From: Paraburkholderia caribensis
GTDB lineage: Bacteria; Pseudomonadota; Gammaproteobacteria; Burkholderiales; Burkholderiaceae
Reading direction: 5' to 3'
Assembly (NCBI RefSeq): GCF_002902945.1
Contig: NZ_CP026101.1
Span: 3,410,001 to 3,474,000, forward strand
Length of the DNA stretch: 64,000 bases
Shown: one piece after another, positions 8,646 through 16,999 of the stretch
Numbering within the stretch: position 1 is the stretch's first letter
Layout: every line of letters starts with the position of its first letter
Notes under the pieces: generated by a model
What the model was told of the DNA's origin: nothing
Database searches by the model: none
Seen by the model: only the letters and a program-made list of their open reading frames with translations
Made by a program: the position numbers and the translations under genes

Positions 8646-8678
8646 AAAGGCCGAAGCATCGCTTCGGCCTTTCTTTTT
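8646..8678. terminator. Bidirectional intrinsic terminator
   Basis: A 12-bp perfect stem (8646–8657 with 8661–8672) with a 3-nt loop. The plus strand continues into TTTCTTTTT and the complement has an A/U-rich run on the other side, so it can stop both the small basic protein gene at 8261–8548 and the convergent small secreted protein gene. Confidence 0.8.
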
Positions 8679-8696
8679 GCTGCGCGAACGGGCTGC

Positions 8697-8906
8697 TTAG
8701 TTCTGCGTGCCCTTGTCGTTCGTGCCTGCAGCCGATGCTGCCGACGACACACCTGCGCGCTTGCCGTGGGTCTTCAGTTGCTTGTGCGCATGCTTCGGCT
8801 TCGCGGCGCTAGCTGCTGCCGGCGCTGCGTCGGATGCCTGTGCGAAAGCTTGAACGGACACCAGCGCGAGCGAGGCGGTGACGAGCGAGGCGATGATCTT
8901 CTTCAT
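8697..8906 (-). CDS. Small secreted Ala/Lys/His-rich protein
   Basis: A protein of 69 residues with a clear Sec signal peptide (MKKIIASLVTASLALVSVQAFA, cleavage after AFA) and a mature part of only about 46 residues rich in Ala, Lys, His and Ser with no cysteine. The ATG at 8906 has a GGGGA-like site upstream; further in-frame extension upstream lacks a signal. Such short secreted proteins are common in Burkholderiaceae, mostly of unknown role. It is a monocistronic gene ending at the shared terminator. Confidence 0.7.
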   Translation of the reverse strand: MKKIIASLVTASLALVSVQAFAQASDAAPAAASAAKPKHAHKQLKTHGKRAGVSSAASAAGTNDKGTQN

Positions 8907-9244
8907 GTGTGTTATCCCCAAACCTGACGACTGTAAGTCAAATGTTGAATTGGAACCGCATGATGGCGAAGCCTGCCGGGCCACACAGCGCCCGGCGGCT
9001 CCCCGCGGGGAGTATCACGCAGCGTTGGCTGTTTGTCATCCCATAAGCTTCGATATGTATTTTCCGGGAGACAGCTTCCTTACCGATTGCTTTCAATTGC
9101 AGAACGCTTCGCCGACGGTCAACAGGTATCATATCGGCTGCCATTTAACGGCCGTCGTTTCGTCTAAACAGAAGGCGCGCAACGTGCCTGCGCGGCCTCG
9201 AAAGCCTGCCGCGAAACGCGCCCGGCCCTGTCAGGAATTTCCGC
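8907..9244. other. Intergenic region between divergent genes
   Basis: This 338-bp gap separates two divergent genes and should hold both promoters. It contains a short GC-rich dyad near 8999–9012 (CTCCCCGCGGGGAG) and an AT-rich part around 9040–9150. No open frame with coding character is visible. Confidence 0.5.
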
Positions 9245-10201
9245 TTGAAAACCGCCACCCGCCAACACCTGCGCGCGAATCTGCTGATGCTCGTCGCCGC
9301 GATGATCTGGGGCAGCGCGTTCGTCGCGCAACGCTTGAGTCTCGATTCGATCGGTCCGTTTCTCTTCACGGGGCTGCGCTTCCTGCTGGGCGCGTTCGTT
9401 GTCCTGATAGTGTGGTCGATTGCGCGGCGGCGGCGCGGCAAGCACGCGGGCGCGAACGACGTCCCCGCTTCTCCTGCGCCTTCCCGCGCAGCCACGCTAT
9501 GGCGCGATGGCGCGCTGCTCGGCCTGCTCGTCGCCGTGTCGATCTCGTGCCAGCAGATCGGCCTGCAATACACGAAGGTCGCGAATGCGGGGTTCATCAG
9601 TTCGCTCTATGTCGTGATCGTGCCGCTGATCGGCGTATTGCTGCGCCATCAGACGGGCATCGGCGTATGGCTCGGCGCGCTGTTGGCCGCGCTCGGCATG
9701 TATTTCCTGAGTGTCGATGAACATTTTTCCATCCTGTATGGCGACTGGCTGCAACTCGCGGGATCGATCGTCATTTCGGCGCAGGTCGTACTCGTGAGCC
9801 GCTTTGCGCGCCGTCACGATCCGCTCGCGCTCGCGCTGGTGCAGTTCGTCGTTTGCGGCGTGGTGAGCCTTGCGGTGGGACTTGCCGTGGACCCGTTGCG
9901 CATTGCCGACATCGTGCGTGCCGCGCCGACGATTCTTTACGGTGGCGCACTTTCGGTGGGCGTGGCGTACACGATCCAGGTCGTTGCGCAACAAGATGCG
10001 GCGCCCGCGCACGCGGCCGTGATTTTCAGCATGGAGGGTGTGTTCGCCGCGCTCGCCGGCTGGCTGGTGCTGGGTGAAACACTGGCGCCGCGCGCGCTGC
10101 TCGGTTGCGCGCTGATGCTGGCGGGATTGATCGTCTGTCAGGTGATGCCGATGTGGACGGCGCGGCGCGAAGTCTCGTCAGACTCGGCGGAACCCGCCTG
10201 A
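9245..10201 (+). CDS. EamA/DMT family permease
   Basis: A protein of 318 residues with ten predicted membrane segments in two EamA repeats (about residues 12–150 and 165–300). The first contains WGSAFVAQR and FTGLRFLLGA, hallmarks of the drug/metabolite transporter superfamily; the second has VIFSMEGVFAALAGWLVLGE, matching the typical EamA helix 9 motif. The start appears to be TTG at 9245 with AGGAA about 8 nt upstream; no ATG exists near the first membrane helix. The C-terminus is short and cytoplasmic. Substrate unknown: members export amino acids, purines or other metabolites. Confidence 0.8.
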   Translation: MKTATRQHLRANLLMLVAAMIWGSAFVAQRLSLDSIGPFLFTGLRFLLGAFVVLIVWSIARRRRGKHAGANDVPASPAPSRAATLWRDGALLGLLVAVSISCQQIGLQYTKVANAGFISSLYVVIVPLIGVLLRHQTGIGVWLGALLAALGMYFLSVDEHFSILYGDWLQLAGSIVISAQVVLVSRFARRHDPLALALVQFVVCGVVSLAVGLAVDPLRIADIVRAAPTILYGGALSVGVAYTIQVVAQQDAAPAHAAVIFSMEGVFAALAGWLVLGETLAPRALLGCALMLAGLIVCQVMPMWTARREVSSDSAEPA

Positions 10202-10249
10202 AACGCGGCTGGCGGGCTGGCGCACATGGGCCAGCCGTTGCGGACGATG

Positions 10250-10516
10250 CTACGCGGCCGCCTGTGCCGCCACCTGGCGCCAGCTTTCGACGGGGCGACG
10301 GCGGTTCGACGTCGGCGGAAACACGCACCAGCATCCGTCGTCGTGACGGAAGAAGAACAACGAACGCAAACCATCGGGCGCGGACGTTTCGACGCGCACG
10401 TAGCGCGTGTGGTCCCATTTGGTGCGCCCGAACTGCGTGACGTGCACCGGCGCGGAAACCGGCCCAAGCCATTTCTCGACCAGAAAACGCAGCGATTGCT
10501 CGGTGGCGTTTCTCAT
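10250..10516 (-). CDS. Small hypothetical protein
   Basis: A protein of 88 residues, aromatic-rich, with a compact central part (KWDHTRYVRVETSAPDGL then RSLFFFRHDDGCWCVFPP) that reads like a small beta-sheet domain. No family recognised. Its ATG overlaps the stop of the upstream small gene in an ATGA, so the two are likely translationally coupled. It is convergent with the EamA gene (48 bp gap). Confidence 0.55.
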   Translation of the reverse strand: MRNATEQSLRFLVEKWLGPVSAPVHVTQFGRTKWDHTRYVRVETSAPDGLRSLFFFRHDDGCWCVFPPTSNRRRPVESWRQVAAQAAA

Positions 10517-10707
10517 GACGTTCTCCACGTCGTCTTGTCGCAAGTGCTCTCGCGGGCGGTGTCGGGCTTCTCCTGCTCGTCTTGCGCCTCTTGCGCAGCA
10601 AGCTCGATGGCCCGTTGCGTCGCAGCTGCGCGCAGCGCCCTGCAATCTGCCGCATGCCGTATGTCCGATAGCATCCGGACCAGTTGTCGCGCGTTCCTGC
10701 GTTTCAT
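10513..10707 (-). CDS. Small helical hypothetical protein
   Basis: A 64-residue, Ala/Arg/Glu-rich, mostly helical protein (QLVRMLSDIRHAADCRALRAA, then IELAAQEAQDEQEKP). No family recognised. Its stop overlaps the ATG of the following small gene (ATGA), which is the main argument that it is real. GGGGGTG lies just upstream of the ATG as a possible ribosome site. A longer reading starting 7 codons upstream is possible. Confidence 0.45.
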   Translation of the reverse strand: MKRRNARQLVRMLSDIRHAADCRALRAAATQRAIELAAQEAQDEQEKPDTARESTCDKTTWRTS

Positions 10708-10976
10708 AAGCACCCCCGCACCGCACAAAAGACTTGAGAAAGCACTTTAACTCTAGGCGTTGATCTCGCGTCTCTCTAGTCGTTTTGACGAAATAGCAAC
10801 AGTCAAATTCGAATTCGATGACTGAGTGTTTCATCGGTTTCCATCCTGCTCCCGGCTGTGCGTGCAATCTGTACGCTGGCGACCGCAACGCAGCAACTGT
10901 GTGACCCAAATGACACCTGGCATGGCACCGAATATGCGGTCGTACGTTGTGCATTGCTTTCGACCAAACCATCAGT

Positions 10977-12326
10977 TCACCGAATGGGCGTCCGCAGCAA
11001 GCTTGTCTGTAATGCAGCAAGCATCGCGCCAGCGGCAAGCAAGCCTGCCGAATAGATGAGTCCACGTTCCAGTCCGACGCCGTCGGACACCAGGCCGATC
11101 ACGGTCGGCCCGACGATCTGTCCGAACGCGAACACGATCGTGAATGCGCTGATGCCTCGGCCCCAATGCGCGGCGGGCAGATTGTGGCGCACGAATGCCG
11201 TCGTCGACGCGACGGCCGACAGGAATGTCGCGCCGAACAGCACACCCGACGCAAACGCCACGACAGGATGCGCGACGATGGCGGGCATCAGCGTCGCCAG
11301 CGCGAGCAAGGCGTTGAGCAACGCGAGCGCCTGGCCGCCACGCATGCGGTCGAGCAGCCCGGACCAGATGCGCGCCGACACGATCGTTGCAACACCGAGC
11401 AGCAGATAGAACCCGGTCACGACGCCTTCGCTCATGCCGCCGTTGCGCAGCAGCGCGATGATGAACGTCATGTAGCCGATGTAGCCGACTCCAAACAGCC
11501 CGTAGCCGGCGAGCGCGAACGCATAGCGCAGCATCGGCGCGGCGGGCTGCGCAGCCGCCGCGTCATTGGACGTGGCCGCGCTGATCGCGTGCTGCCAGTC
11601 GATGCGCCGCGCGGCACGCCCAGCGATCAACGACAACGCGACGCACGCCACAGCAAGCGCGAACCACGCCATCTGCCAGTCGTGCGCGCGATGCACGAGC
11701 GCGAAGGAAGCGAGCGAAACGGGAACCAGCAGTGCCGACGCGACGATGCCCCATCCGGTGCCGCCGTAGTATAGGCCGAGCACGAGGCCTGCATCGCGCG
11801 GGTGCGAGGTTGCGAGGCGCGCCGCCAGTACGCCGCCGCTCACGAAAATGAATGCGCTCGCGATGCCCGTCGCCACGCGCTGCGCAAGCAGCGCGCCCGT
11901 ATCGGACGACAGACCCGTGATCGCCATCAGCAAGGCTGTCGCAACGCATCCGCCGACGAACAGCGCGCCCGCCGACCAGCGACGCGACAGACGCGGAAAC
12001 GCTAGCGCGCCAAGCAGATAGCCGAGCGCATTCGCGGTGTTCATCGCCCCCGCCTGCGCGAAGCTCCAGCCGAGGTCGCTTTTCATCGGCGGCAACAGCA
12101 ATGCATAGGAAAAGCGCGCGAGCCCCAGCGCGATCGCGCTGCCCATCGACAGACTCACGGCCAGCCAGAGCGTCGGCCCGCGGCCTGGTGAGCGGGTGGC
12201 ATGGGCGGCATCGGCGGCTTCACCCGTTGGTGGCGCCGCGCGTGATGGCTGTCGCGCGTTGCTTGCCGTAATGCTGCTCAGGACGCAGGTCCAGACCATC
12301 ACGCGTCGGGCGAAACCAGTCGTCAT
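10977..12326 (-). CDS. YbfB/YjiJ family MFS transporter
   Basis: A protein of about 449 residues with 12 membrane segments. The stretch GLARFSYALLLPPMKSDLGW, AQAGAMNTANALGYLLGAL is the distinctive N-terminal signature of the YbfB/YjiJ (MFS_4) family. A hydrophilic Pro/Ala-rich N-terminus of about 55 residues precedes the first helix. The start is uncertain: ATG at 12326 and ATG at 12299 are both possible and neither has a strong ribosome site. Substrate unknown. It is separated from the small gene pair by 269 bp in which nothing coding is seen. Confidence 0.75.
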   Translation of the reverse strand: MTTGFARRVMVWTCVLSSITASNARQPSRAAPPTGEAADAAHATRSPGRGPTLWLAVSLSMGSAIALGLARFSYALLLPPMKSDLGWSFAQAGAMNTANALGYLLGALAFPRLSRRWSAGALFVGGCVATALLMAITGLSSDTGALLAQRVATGIASAFIFVSGGVLAARLATSHPRDAGLVLGLYYGGTGWGIVASALLVPVSLASFALVHRAHDWQMAWFALAVACVALSLIAGRAARRIDWQHAISAATSNDAAAAQPAAPMLRYAFALAGYGLFGVGYIGYMTFIIALLRNGGMSEGVVTGFYLLLGVATIVSARIWSGLLDRMRGGQALALLNALLALATLMPAIVAHPVVAFASGVLFGATFLSAVASTTAFVRHNLPAAHWGRGISAFTIVFAFGQIVGPTVIGLVSDGVGLERGLIYSAGLLAAGAMLAALQTSLLRTPIR

Positions 12327-12799
12327 GTCGTTGTTCGTATCGATCGATTGGGCTATCACTGTACATCGCGAACGTTCGTTCGGCGTGCGCGTCGCATGCG
12401 AAGCAAGCGCGACGAGCCAAACGTCATCCTCGGCGTCGCTCGTGACGAGACCGCGCCGTGCTTGCCGCGCGCTCAATCGTCCACCGCTCACGGGAGCCGT
12501 CAGACCAGGCACCACGCGTGAGCATGGCGACACGCCGGACCTCGCAGCGATGCACAACGCCCGCACGACCCGCGGAATTGCGGGCAAAACTGCTCACTGT
12601 TCACGCGATGGCCGCGCCCTGCGTCCAGGTAGACTTGATTCCGTCTCCACGTTCTCCGTGATTCTTCACGCAGTCGGAATCATTGGAACGCTTCGCGCCA
12701 CGGCTTCGTCCGTGGCGCTTTTCTTGAGCGACACGGCGGACCTGGGACGCAAGCCGCGCTTCGACGACGCGGCGAGTTCGGAGACCCATCTGCACCGAT
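12327..12799. other. Long intergenic region with an isolated terminator
   Basis: A gap of 473 bp between the divergent MFS and diguanylate cyclase genes. It has no credible protein frame, but an intrinsic terminator facing the plus strand lies at 12695–12725, only 75 bp before the cyclase start. The region therefore may encode a short untranslated RNA or a terminating leader. Confidence 0.5.
12695..12725 (+). terminator. Intrinsic terminator upstream of the cyclase gene
   Basis: A perfect 9-bp GC-rich stem (GCGCCACGG, 12695–12703, with CCGTGGCGC, 12710–12718), a 6-nt CTTCGT loop and a TTTTCTT tract. It stands 75 bp before the GGDEF gene on the same strand with no gene ahead of it in the right orientation, so it ends either a small RNA or an attenuated leader. 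Confidence 0.65.
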
Positions 12800-13750
12800 A
12801 TGAAATCGATTCAGGATCTGCGTACCGACGACATCGCCTGTGAAGCATTGCTCGGCGCCCTCGACGGCAAAAACAAGCTGGTCGCGATCTACGATACGAG
12901 CGACCGGCTCGTGTTCGCGAGCAGCGCATTCAAGCACGCCTTCCGCCTGAACCGCGAGCGCGGCGAAATCACCTTCGCCGATCTCGTGATGCGCGGCATC
13001 CTCGGTCAATGCGGCACGCGCATCGAGGGCGACAACGCCGCAGCCGTGATCGGCGACGCGATCGCCTTACGCCGCGAACGCGCCGGGCAACGCAGCTTCG
13101 CGACCGAGCTGATCGACGGGCGCTGGTTCTGGATGACGGAAACGCTGCTGGAGAACGACTGGATCGTGCTGATCGGCACGGACATCTCGGCGTTGCGTTC
13201 CAGCGAGCAGGCGTGGATCGGCGCGCACGAACGCGCGGTGCAGGAAGCGCGCACCGACGTGCTGACAGGCCTGTCGAACCGGCGTCATTCGATGTCCGCG
13301 CTCGAACTCGCGATCACGGCCGCCGTCGGTACGGAAACGCCTCTCACGGTCGCGCTCGTCGACCTCGATCATTTCAAGCAGATCAACGACGCACACGGCC
13401 ACGCCGCCGGCGACGCCGTGCTGCGCGACTTCGGCGAAGTCTGCCGGCATGCGACGCGTCAGACGGATATCGCGGGGCGCATCGGCGGTGAGGAATTTCT
13501 GGTGGTGTTTCCATCGACGCCCGTCGAGCATGGCGTGTCGGCGGTCGAGCGGATGCGCCGCCAGGTGATGACCCGCCGTGTGCAGGTCGCTGGCGACCGC
13601 GCGATCCGTTATTCGTTTTCGGCGGGCGTTTGCAAGGTCGAAACGAGCGACGATCTGAACACGACGCTCGCGCGCGCCGACAGCGCGCTTTACTCGGCCA
13701 AGCGCGAAGGGCGCAACCGCACTGTAGCGTGGACGGCGCCGCTGCAGTGA
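12800..13750 (+). CDS. Diguanylate cyclase with N-terminal PAS-like sensor
   Basis: A protein of 316 residues. Residues about 20–135 look like a PAS domain (KLVAIYDTSDRLVFASSAFKHAF, ending with the PAS-typical GTDISALR). Residues about 150–310 are a GGDEF domain: TDVLTGLSNRR at the N-terminal edge, LVDLDHFKQINDAHGHAAGD for metal and GTP binding, and an active GGEEF signature at 229–233. Arg220-Gln-Thr-Asp223, exactly five residues ahead of it, is a canonical inhibitory RxxD I-site, so product inhibition is expected. It should make cyclic di-GMP in the cytoplasm. No membrane segment is present. Confidence 0.9.
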   Translation: MKSIQDLRTDDIACEALLGALDGKNKLVAIYDTSDRLVFASSAFKHAFRLNRERGEITFADLVMRGILGQCGTRIEGDNAAAVIGDAIALRRERAGQRSFATELIDGRWFWMTETLLENDWIVLIGTDISALRSSEQAWIGAHERAVQEARTDVLTGLSNRRHSMSALELAITAAVGTETPLTVALVDLDHFKQINDAHGHAAGDAVLRDFGEVCRHATRQTDIAGRIGGEEFLVVFPSTPVEHGVSAVERMRRQVMTRRVQVAGDRAIRYSFSAGVCKVETSDDLNTTLARADSALYSAKREGRNRTVAWTAPLQ

Positions 13751-13814
13751 AGCACGGCCGCTGAGGACGCGCCGCGAACCGCGCGAGCCCATCGTACGGA
13801 GTAGTCTCATCGTC

Positions 13815-13976
13815 AGTGCGCAGCGTGTGCTCGCGCAGGTGTGCGCGTCCGTTCAGCGCGCGGTCGACGGTCATCATGCAGAGGCCCATCCGCAAAGCGA
13901 TTTCCTCGAAGACTGGCGACTCGCCATGCAAATCCGCCGCCCCCTCTTGATGTGTTTTTGATGTTTCGTTGATCAC
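13815..13976 (-). pseudogene. LacI-family regulator remnant (HTH only)
   Basis: On the minus strand, residues about 21–53 of a frame starting near 13976 read PVFEEIALRMGLCMMTVDRA followed by LNGRAHLREHTL. This is the helix-turn-helix and hinge start of a LacI-family repressor (TVDRALNGR is the recognition-helix signature). After about 53 codons the similarity stops, and the sugar-binding domain of about 270 residues is absent; the frame then runs antisense into the diguanylate cyclase gene. It lies head-to-head with the dioxygenase/dehydrogenase pair, which a LacI regulator could once have controlled. Interpreted as a truncated gene. Confidence 0.6.
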
Positions 13977-14045
13977 TCAGCGCAGGAGATTGCGGATAAG
14001 CTGGTTCGCAACATCGGACCACCCGATGGCATCGGAGGAGACGAG

Positions 14046-15236
14046 ATGAACCCACGGCCTCTGCCTTCAGGCGGACACACATGGTTTCGCGAAGCCGACT
14101 GTTCCGTCGACGACTTCGCGACGCTGATCGAAGCCTCACGTGAAATGCGTCCACGCCCGCGCCTTGCGGCGGACATCGCGCAAGGCATACCGGTCTACGA
14201 CGGCGATGCGCTGCGACCCATCGTGGCCGACGCGGCGCGTCGCCCCGAGCTGCTCGCCGAGTGGGCCAGCGTTCTGCTCGACGGAGCGGGCGTGTTCGTG
14301 CTGCACCGCGCATACGACGACACGACCGCCATCGACGACGCGACCGCGATCTTCGAATCGATCATTCGCAGCGAGCGCAAGGCGGGCGGCGGCGCCGATC
14401 ACTTCGCGAAGGCGGGCGCGAACGACCGCATCTGGAACGCGCAGGAAAAGCTGTGTCTCGCCGCACCCGACGTGTTCGTCCGCTATTTCGCGAATCCCGT
14501 TCTGGTGGCGGCCGCCGAAGCCTGGCTCGGGCCCGCGTATCAGATGACCTCGCAGGTGAACGTCGTGCGGCCGGGCGGCGAAGCGCAGCAGGCGCACCGC
14601 GATTTCCATCTCGGCTTTCTCACCGTCGACGAAGCGCAGCGCTTTCCCGCGCATGTCCACACGATGTCCGCGCTGCTGACGCTGCAAGGCGCCGTCGCAC
14701 ACACCGACATGCCCGTCGAGAGCGGCCCGACCAAGCTGCTGCCGTTCTCGCAGCGTTATCCGCAAGGTTATGTCGCGTGGCGCCGCGAGGACTTCCGCGC
14801 GTATTTCGAATCGCACTACGCGCAGTTGCCGCTGCAAAAAGGCGACGCGCTGTTCTTCAGCCCCGCACTCTTTCACGCAGCGGGTTCGAACCTCACGCGC
14901 GACGTGCAACGGATGGCGAACCTGTTGCAGGTGTCGTCGGCGTATGGGCGCGCGATGGAATCGCTCGACCGGACTCGCATGTGCAATGCCGTGTTTCCCG
15001 TGCTGCGGGCGATGCGTGCGCAACAGCGTCTCGATGCGGCGCAAACGGCGGCCGTTGTCGCGTCGTGCGCGGAAGGCTATGCGTTCCCGACGAATCTCGA
15101 CCGCAATCCGCCCGTGGGCGGACTCGCGCCCGCAAGTCAGCAGCAGATCCTCATGATCGCGCTCGACGAATGCTGGTCCGACGAGCAATTCGCCGACGAG
15201 CTGCGCAACCTCGAATTTCGCAATGCGACGCACTAG
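14046..15236 (+). CDS. Phytanoyl-CoA dioxygenase (PhyH) family protein
   Basis: A protein of 396 residues. The non-haem iron 2-oxoglutarate dioxygenase triad is visible: His184 and Asp186 in QQAHRDFHLG, and the distal His277 in FFSPALFHAAGSNLTRD, followed by Arg285 as the likely 2-oxoglutarate ligand. The core sequence GAGVFVLHRAY near residue 81 is typical of PhyH folds. The start is fixed by a strong GGAGGAGA site. The protein is longer than human PhyH, with a C-terminal helical extension of about 90 residues. It is followed after 30 bp by a Gfo/Idh/MocA dehydrogenase, so the two probably act in one catabolic pathway. Substrate unknown. Confidence 0.8.
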   Translation: MNPRPLPSGGHTWFREADCSVDDFATLIEASREMRPRPRLAADIAQGIPVYDGDALRPIVADAARRPELLAEWASVLLDGAGVFVLHRAYDDTTAIDDATAIFESIIRSERKAGGGADHFAKAGANDRIWNAQEKLCLAAPDVFVRYFANPVLVAAAEAWLGPAYQMTSQVNVVRPGGEAQQAHRDFHLGFLTVDEAQRFPAHVHTMSALLTLQGAVAHTDMPVESGPTKLLPFSQRYPQGYVAWRREDFRAYFESHYAQLPLQKGDALFFSPALFHAAGSNLTRDVQRMANLLQVSSAYGRAMESLDRTRMCNAVFPVLRAMRAQQRLDAAQTAAVVASCAEGYAFPTNLDRNPPVGGLAPASQQQILMIALDECWSDEQFADELRNLEFRNATH

Positions 15237-15266
15237 CCCCGCACATTCGACAACGACGGAGACGAT

Positions 15267-16418
15267 ATGGTGACAAGCACGATTGGCCGGCGCATCCGGC
15301 TGGGTCTGATCGGCGGCGGGCCGGGCTCGATCATCGGCGAGACGCATCGCATTGCGGCACGCCTCGACGGTCAGTACGACATCGTCGCAGCCGCGCTGTC
15401 GTCGAATCCCGAGCGCGCGCGGCAGGCGGCACGCGACCTCGGCATCGGTGCAGAACGCGCGTATGCATCGTGGCAACAGATGCTCGAAGCGGAAGCGGCG
15501 CGCCCCGATCGCATCGACGCCGTCGCGGTGATGACGCCCAACGACTCGCATCACCCCATCTGCATGCTGGCGCTGGAGCGCGGCTTTCACGTGATCTGCG
15601 ACAAGCCGCTGGCCAGCGATCTCGCGCAGGCGCGTGAGATCGCCGCGCGCGTGAAGACCACGAACGCCGAGTTCTGCGTGACCTATTGCTACACAGGCTT
15701 TCCGATGGTGCGCCAGGCGCGCGACATGATTCTCGCGGGCGAGCTTGGCGAGATTCGCCAGGTGCATCTGCAATATGTGCAGAGCTATCTGGCCGGCCAC
15801 GATCTGCCCGCGGGCTGGCGTACGGACGGGCGCGCGGGCAGTTCGCTCGTGCTGATGGACATCGGCACGCATGCGTTTCATCTGGGCGCGTTCGTGACGG
15901 GGCTGGACGTGACGCGCCTGTGCGCGGACGTCGGGTCCGCGATTCCAGGCCGCACCATCGACGATTACGTGTCCGCGTTGTTGCGCTACGAGAACGGCGC
16001 GCGCGGCTCGCTATGGGTCACCAATGCCGCGGCGGGCTCGGAGCATGGATTGAGCTTCCGCATTCACGGCGACAAGGGCGGGCTCGAGTGGCATCAGGAG
16101 GAGCCGAACCGGCTGATCCATCGGCGGCAGGACGCCTTCGAAGAGATCATCACGCGCCGGCTGGGACCTGCGACGAGCGCAGGCGCACAGCGTTCGACGC
16201 GTATCGCGATCGGTCATCCCGAGGGTTATCTGGAAGCGTTCGCGAATCTCTATACGGAGTTCGCACAGCGCGTGGCGACACGCATTGCGGGAGCCCCTGG
16301 CGACGACCAGCCGATACTCTTCCCCGGCGTCAGCGATGGCGTGAAGGGACTGGCATTCGTTGCCGCATCGGTGAAGAGCATGACGACGGGCGGCTGGCAG
16401 GAGGTCGAGCGTATGTGA
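15267..16418 (+). CDS. Gfo/Idh/MocA family oxidoreductase
   Basis: A protein of 383 residues. The N-terminal Rossmann domain has GLIGGGPGS (13–21); CDKPL (111–115) carries the family's catalytic-site lysine; DIGTHAFHLG (198–207) supplies the conserved Asp and His of the substrate site. These enzymes oxidise sugars, inositols or related polyols with NAD(P). The gene is 30 bp after the PhyH dioxygenase gene and ends near a hairpin at 16442–16467 whose T-tract faces the other strand. A diverged or missing LacI regulator lies upstream of the pair. The exact substrate is not evident. Confidence 0.85.
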   Translation: MVTSTIGRRIRLGLIGGGPGSIIGETHRIAARLDGQYDIVAAALSSNPERARQAARDLGIGAERAYASWQQMLEAEAARPDRIDAVAVMTPNDSHHPICMLALERGFHVICDKPLASDLAQAREIAARVKTTNAEFCVTYCYTGFPMVRQARDMILAGELGEIRQVHLQYVQSYLAGHDLPAGWRTDGRAGSSLVLMDIGTHAFHLGAFVTGLDVTRLCADVGSAIPGRTIDDYVSALLRYENGARGSLWVTNAAAGSEHGLSFRIHGDKGGLEWHQEEPNRLIHRRQDAFEEIITRRLGPATSAGAQRSTRIAIGHPEGYLEAFANLYTEFAQRVATRIAGAPGDDQPILFPGVSDGVKGLAFVAASVKSMTTGGWQEVERM

Positions 16419-16435
16419 GAAACGCTCGCTGCACG

Positions 16436-16467
16436 AAAAAAAGCCCTGTTCCGCGGGGAACAGGGCT
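16436..16467 (-). terminator. Intrinsic terminator facing the minus strand
   Basis: An 11-bp perfect stem (16442–16452 with 16457–16467), a 4-nt loop, and a run of seven U residues on the minus strand (16442–16436). It therefore ends a leftward transcript, presumably one from the small minus-strand gene at 17000–17302 or from an unrecognised gene nearer by. For the rightward oxidoreductase gene it would be only a hairpin. Confidence 0.7.
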
Positions 16468-16683
16468 CGGTGGATGAGTCATATCGAACAGGCGCGTGGA
16501 TGCTTGCCGACTGCTGCTCATCACGAGAAGCTGTTATTAGTAGAACATCTTTTTGCTTCGATTGGCCCCGCGCCTACTCCTTGCTGCTAACCCCAACTGC
16601 ATTCGATGAACCGGTCTTTCGACGGCCTGTTGTTTGTGTTGCTTATGTTGCTTGTGCTGCGACTGCAACTTCAAACCACCCAT

Positions 16684-16914
16684 TCAAACTGCTGATTCCA
16701 GTGCTGCGCGTACTTCGTTTGTTGCATGAACTTCCGTTGCTGCGCGTACGGCCACTTCGTCGACTGCCACTGCCGGTGCTTCCGGTGCTTCTGCTGCTTC
16801 TGTTACGACTGCTGGCAACCTGCGGTCTTGCGCAACGCGGAGGGGAACCGCGTCGATGGGCTGTTGAATCGTCGCGCCATGGAAAGAAGTATAGGAGCGA
16901 GCACGCGCATTCAA
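16684..16914 (-). CDS. Doubtful Ala/Val/Glu-rich small ORF
   Basis: A 76-residue frame whose second half is a low-complexity Ala/Glu/Val series (TEAAEAPEAPAVAVDEV). Third codon positions are poor in GC for this genome (many GCA, GAA, GTA), unlike its neighbours. It lies between the gene at 17000–17302 and a terminator in the same orientation, which is the only argument for it. It could be a decayed gene or chance. Confidence 0.25.
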   Translation of the reverse strand: MNARARSYTSFHGATIQQPIDAVPLRVAQDRRLPAVVTEAAEAPEAPAVAVDEVAVRAATEVHATNEVRAALESAV

Positions 16915-16999
16915 TCGGCGGAAGCGAGGGCGAATCGTGGCTCAGTTCGGCCGTTTGTCCGGACGGCCGTCAGCGCGCCAGCAAGGCTCCGTGTCGTGT

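Larger units (their letters stand above)
16419..16999. other. Sparse, low-complexity intergenic stretch
   Basis: These 581 bp have lower GC content and repeated GTT/GCT/GCA triplets, especially 16620–16810. Apart from the terminator at 16436–16467 and a doubtful minus-strand frame at 16684–16914, no gene is convincing. The composition differs from the neighbouring genes, as in decayed or acquired DNA. Confidence 0.5.
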
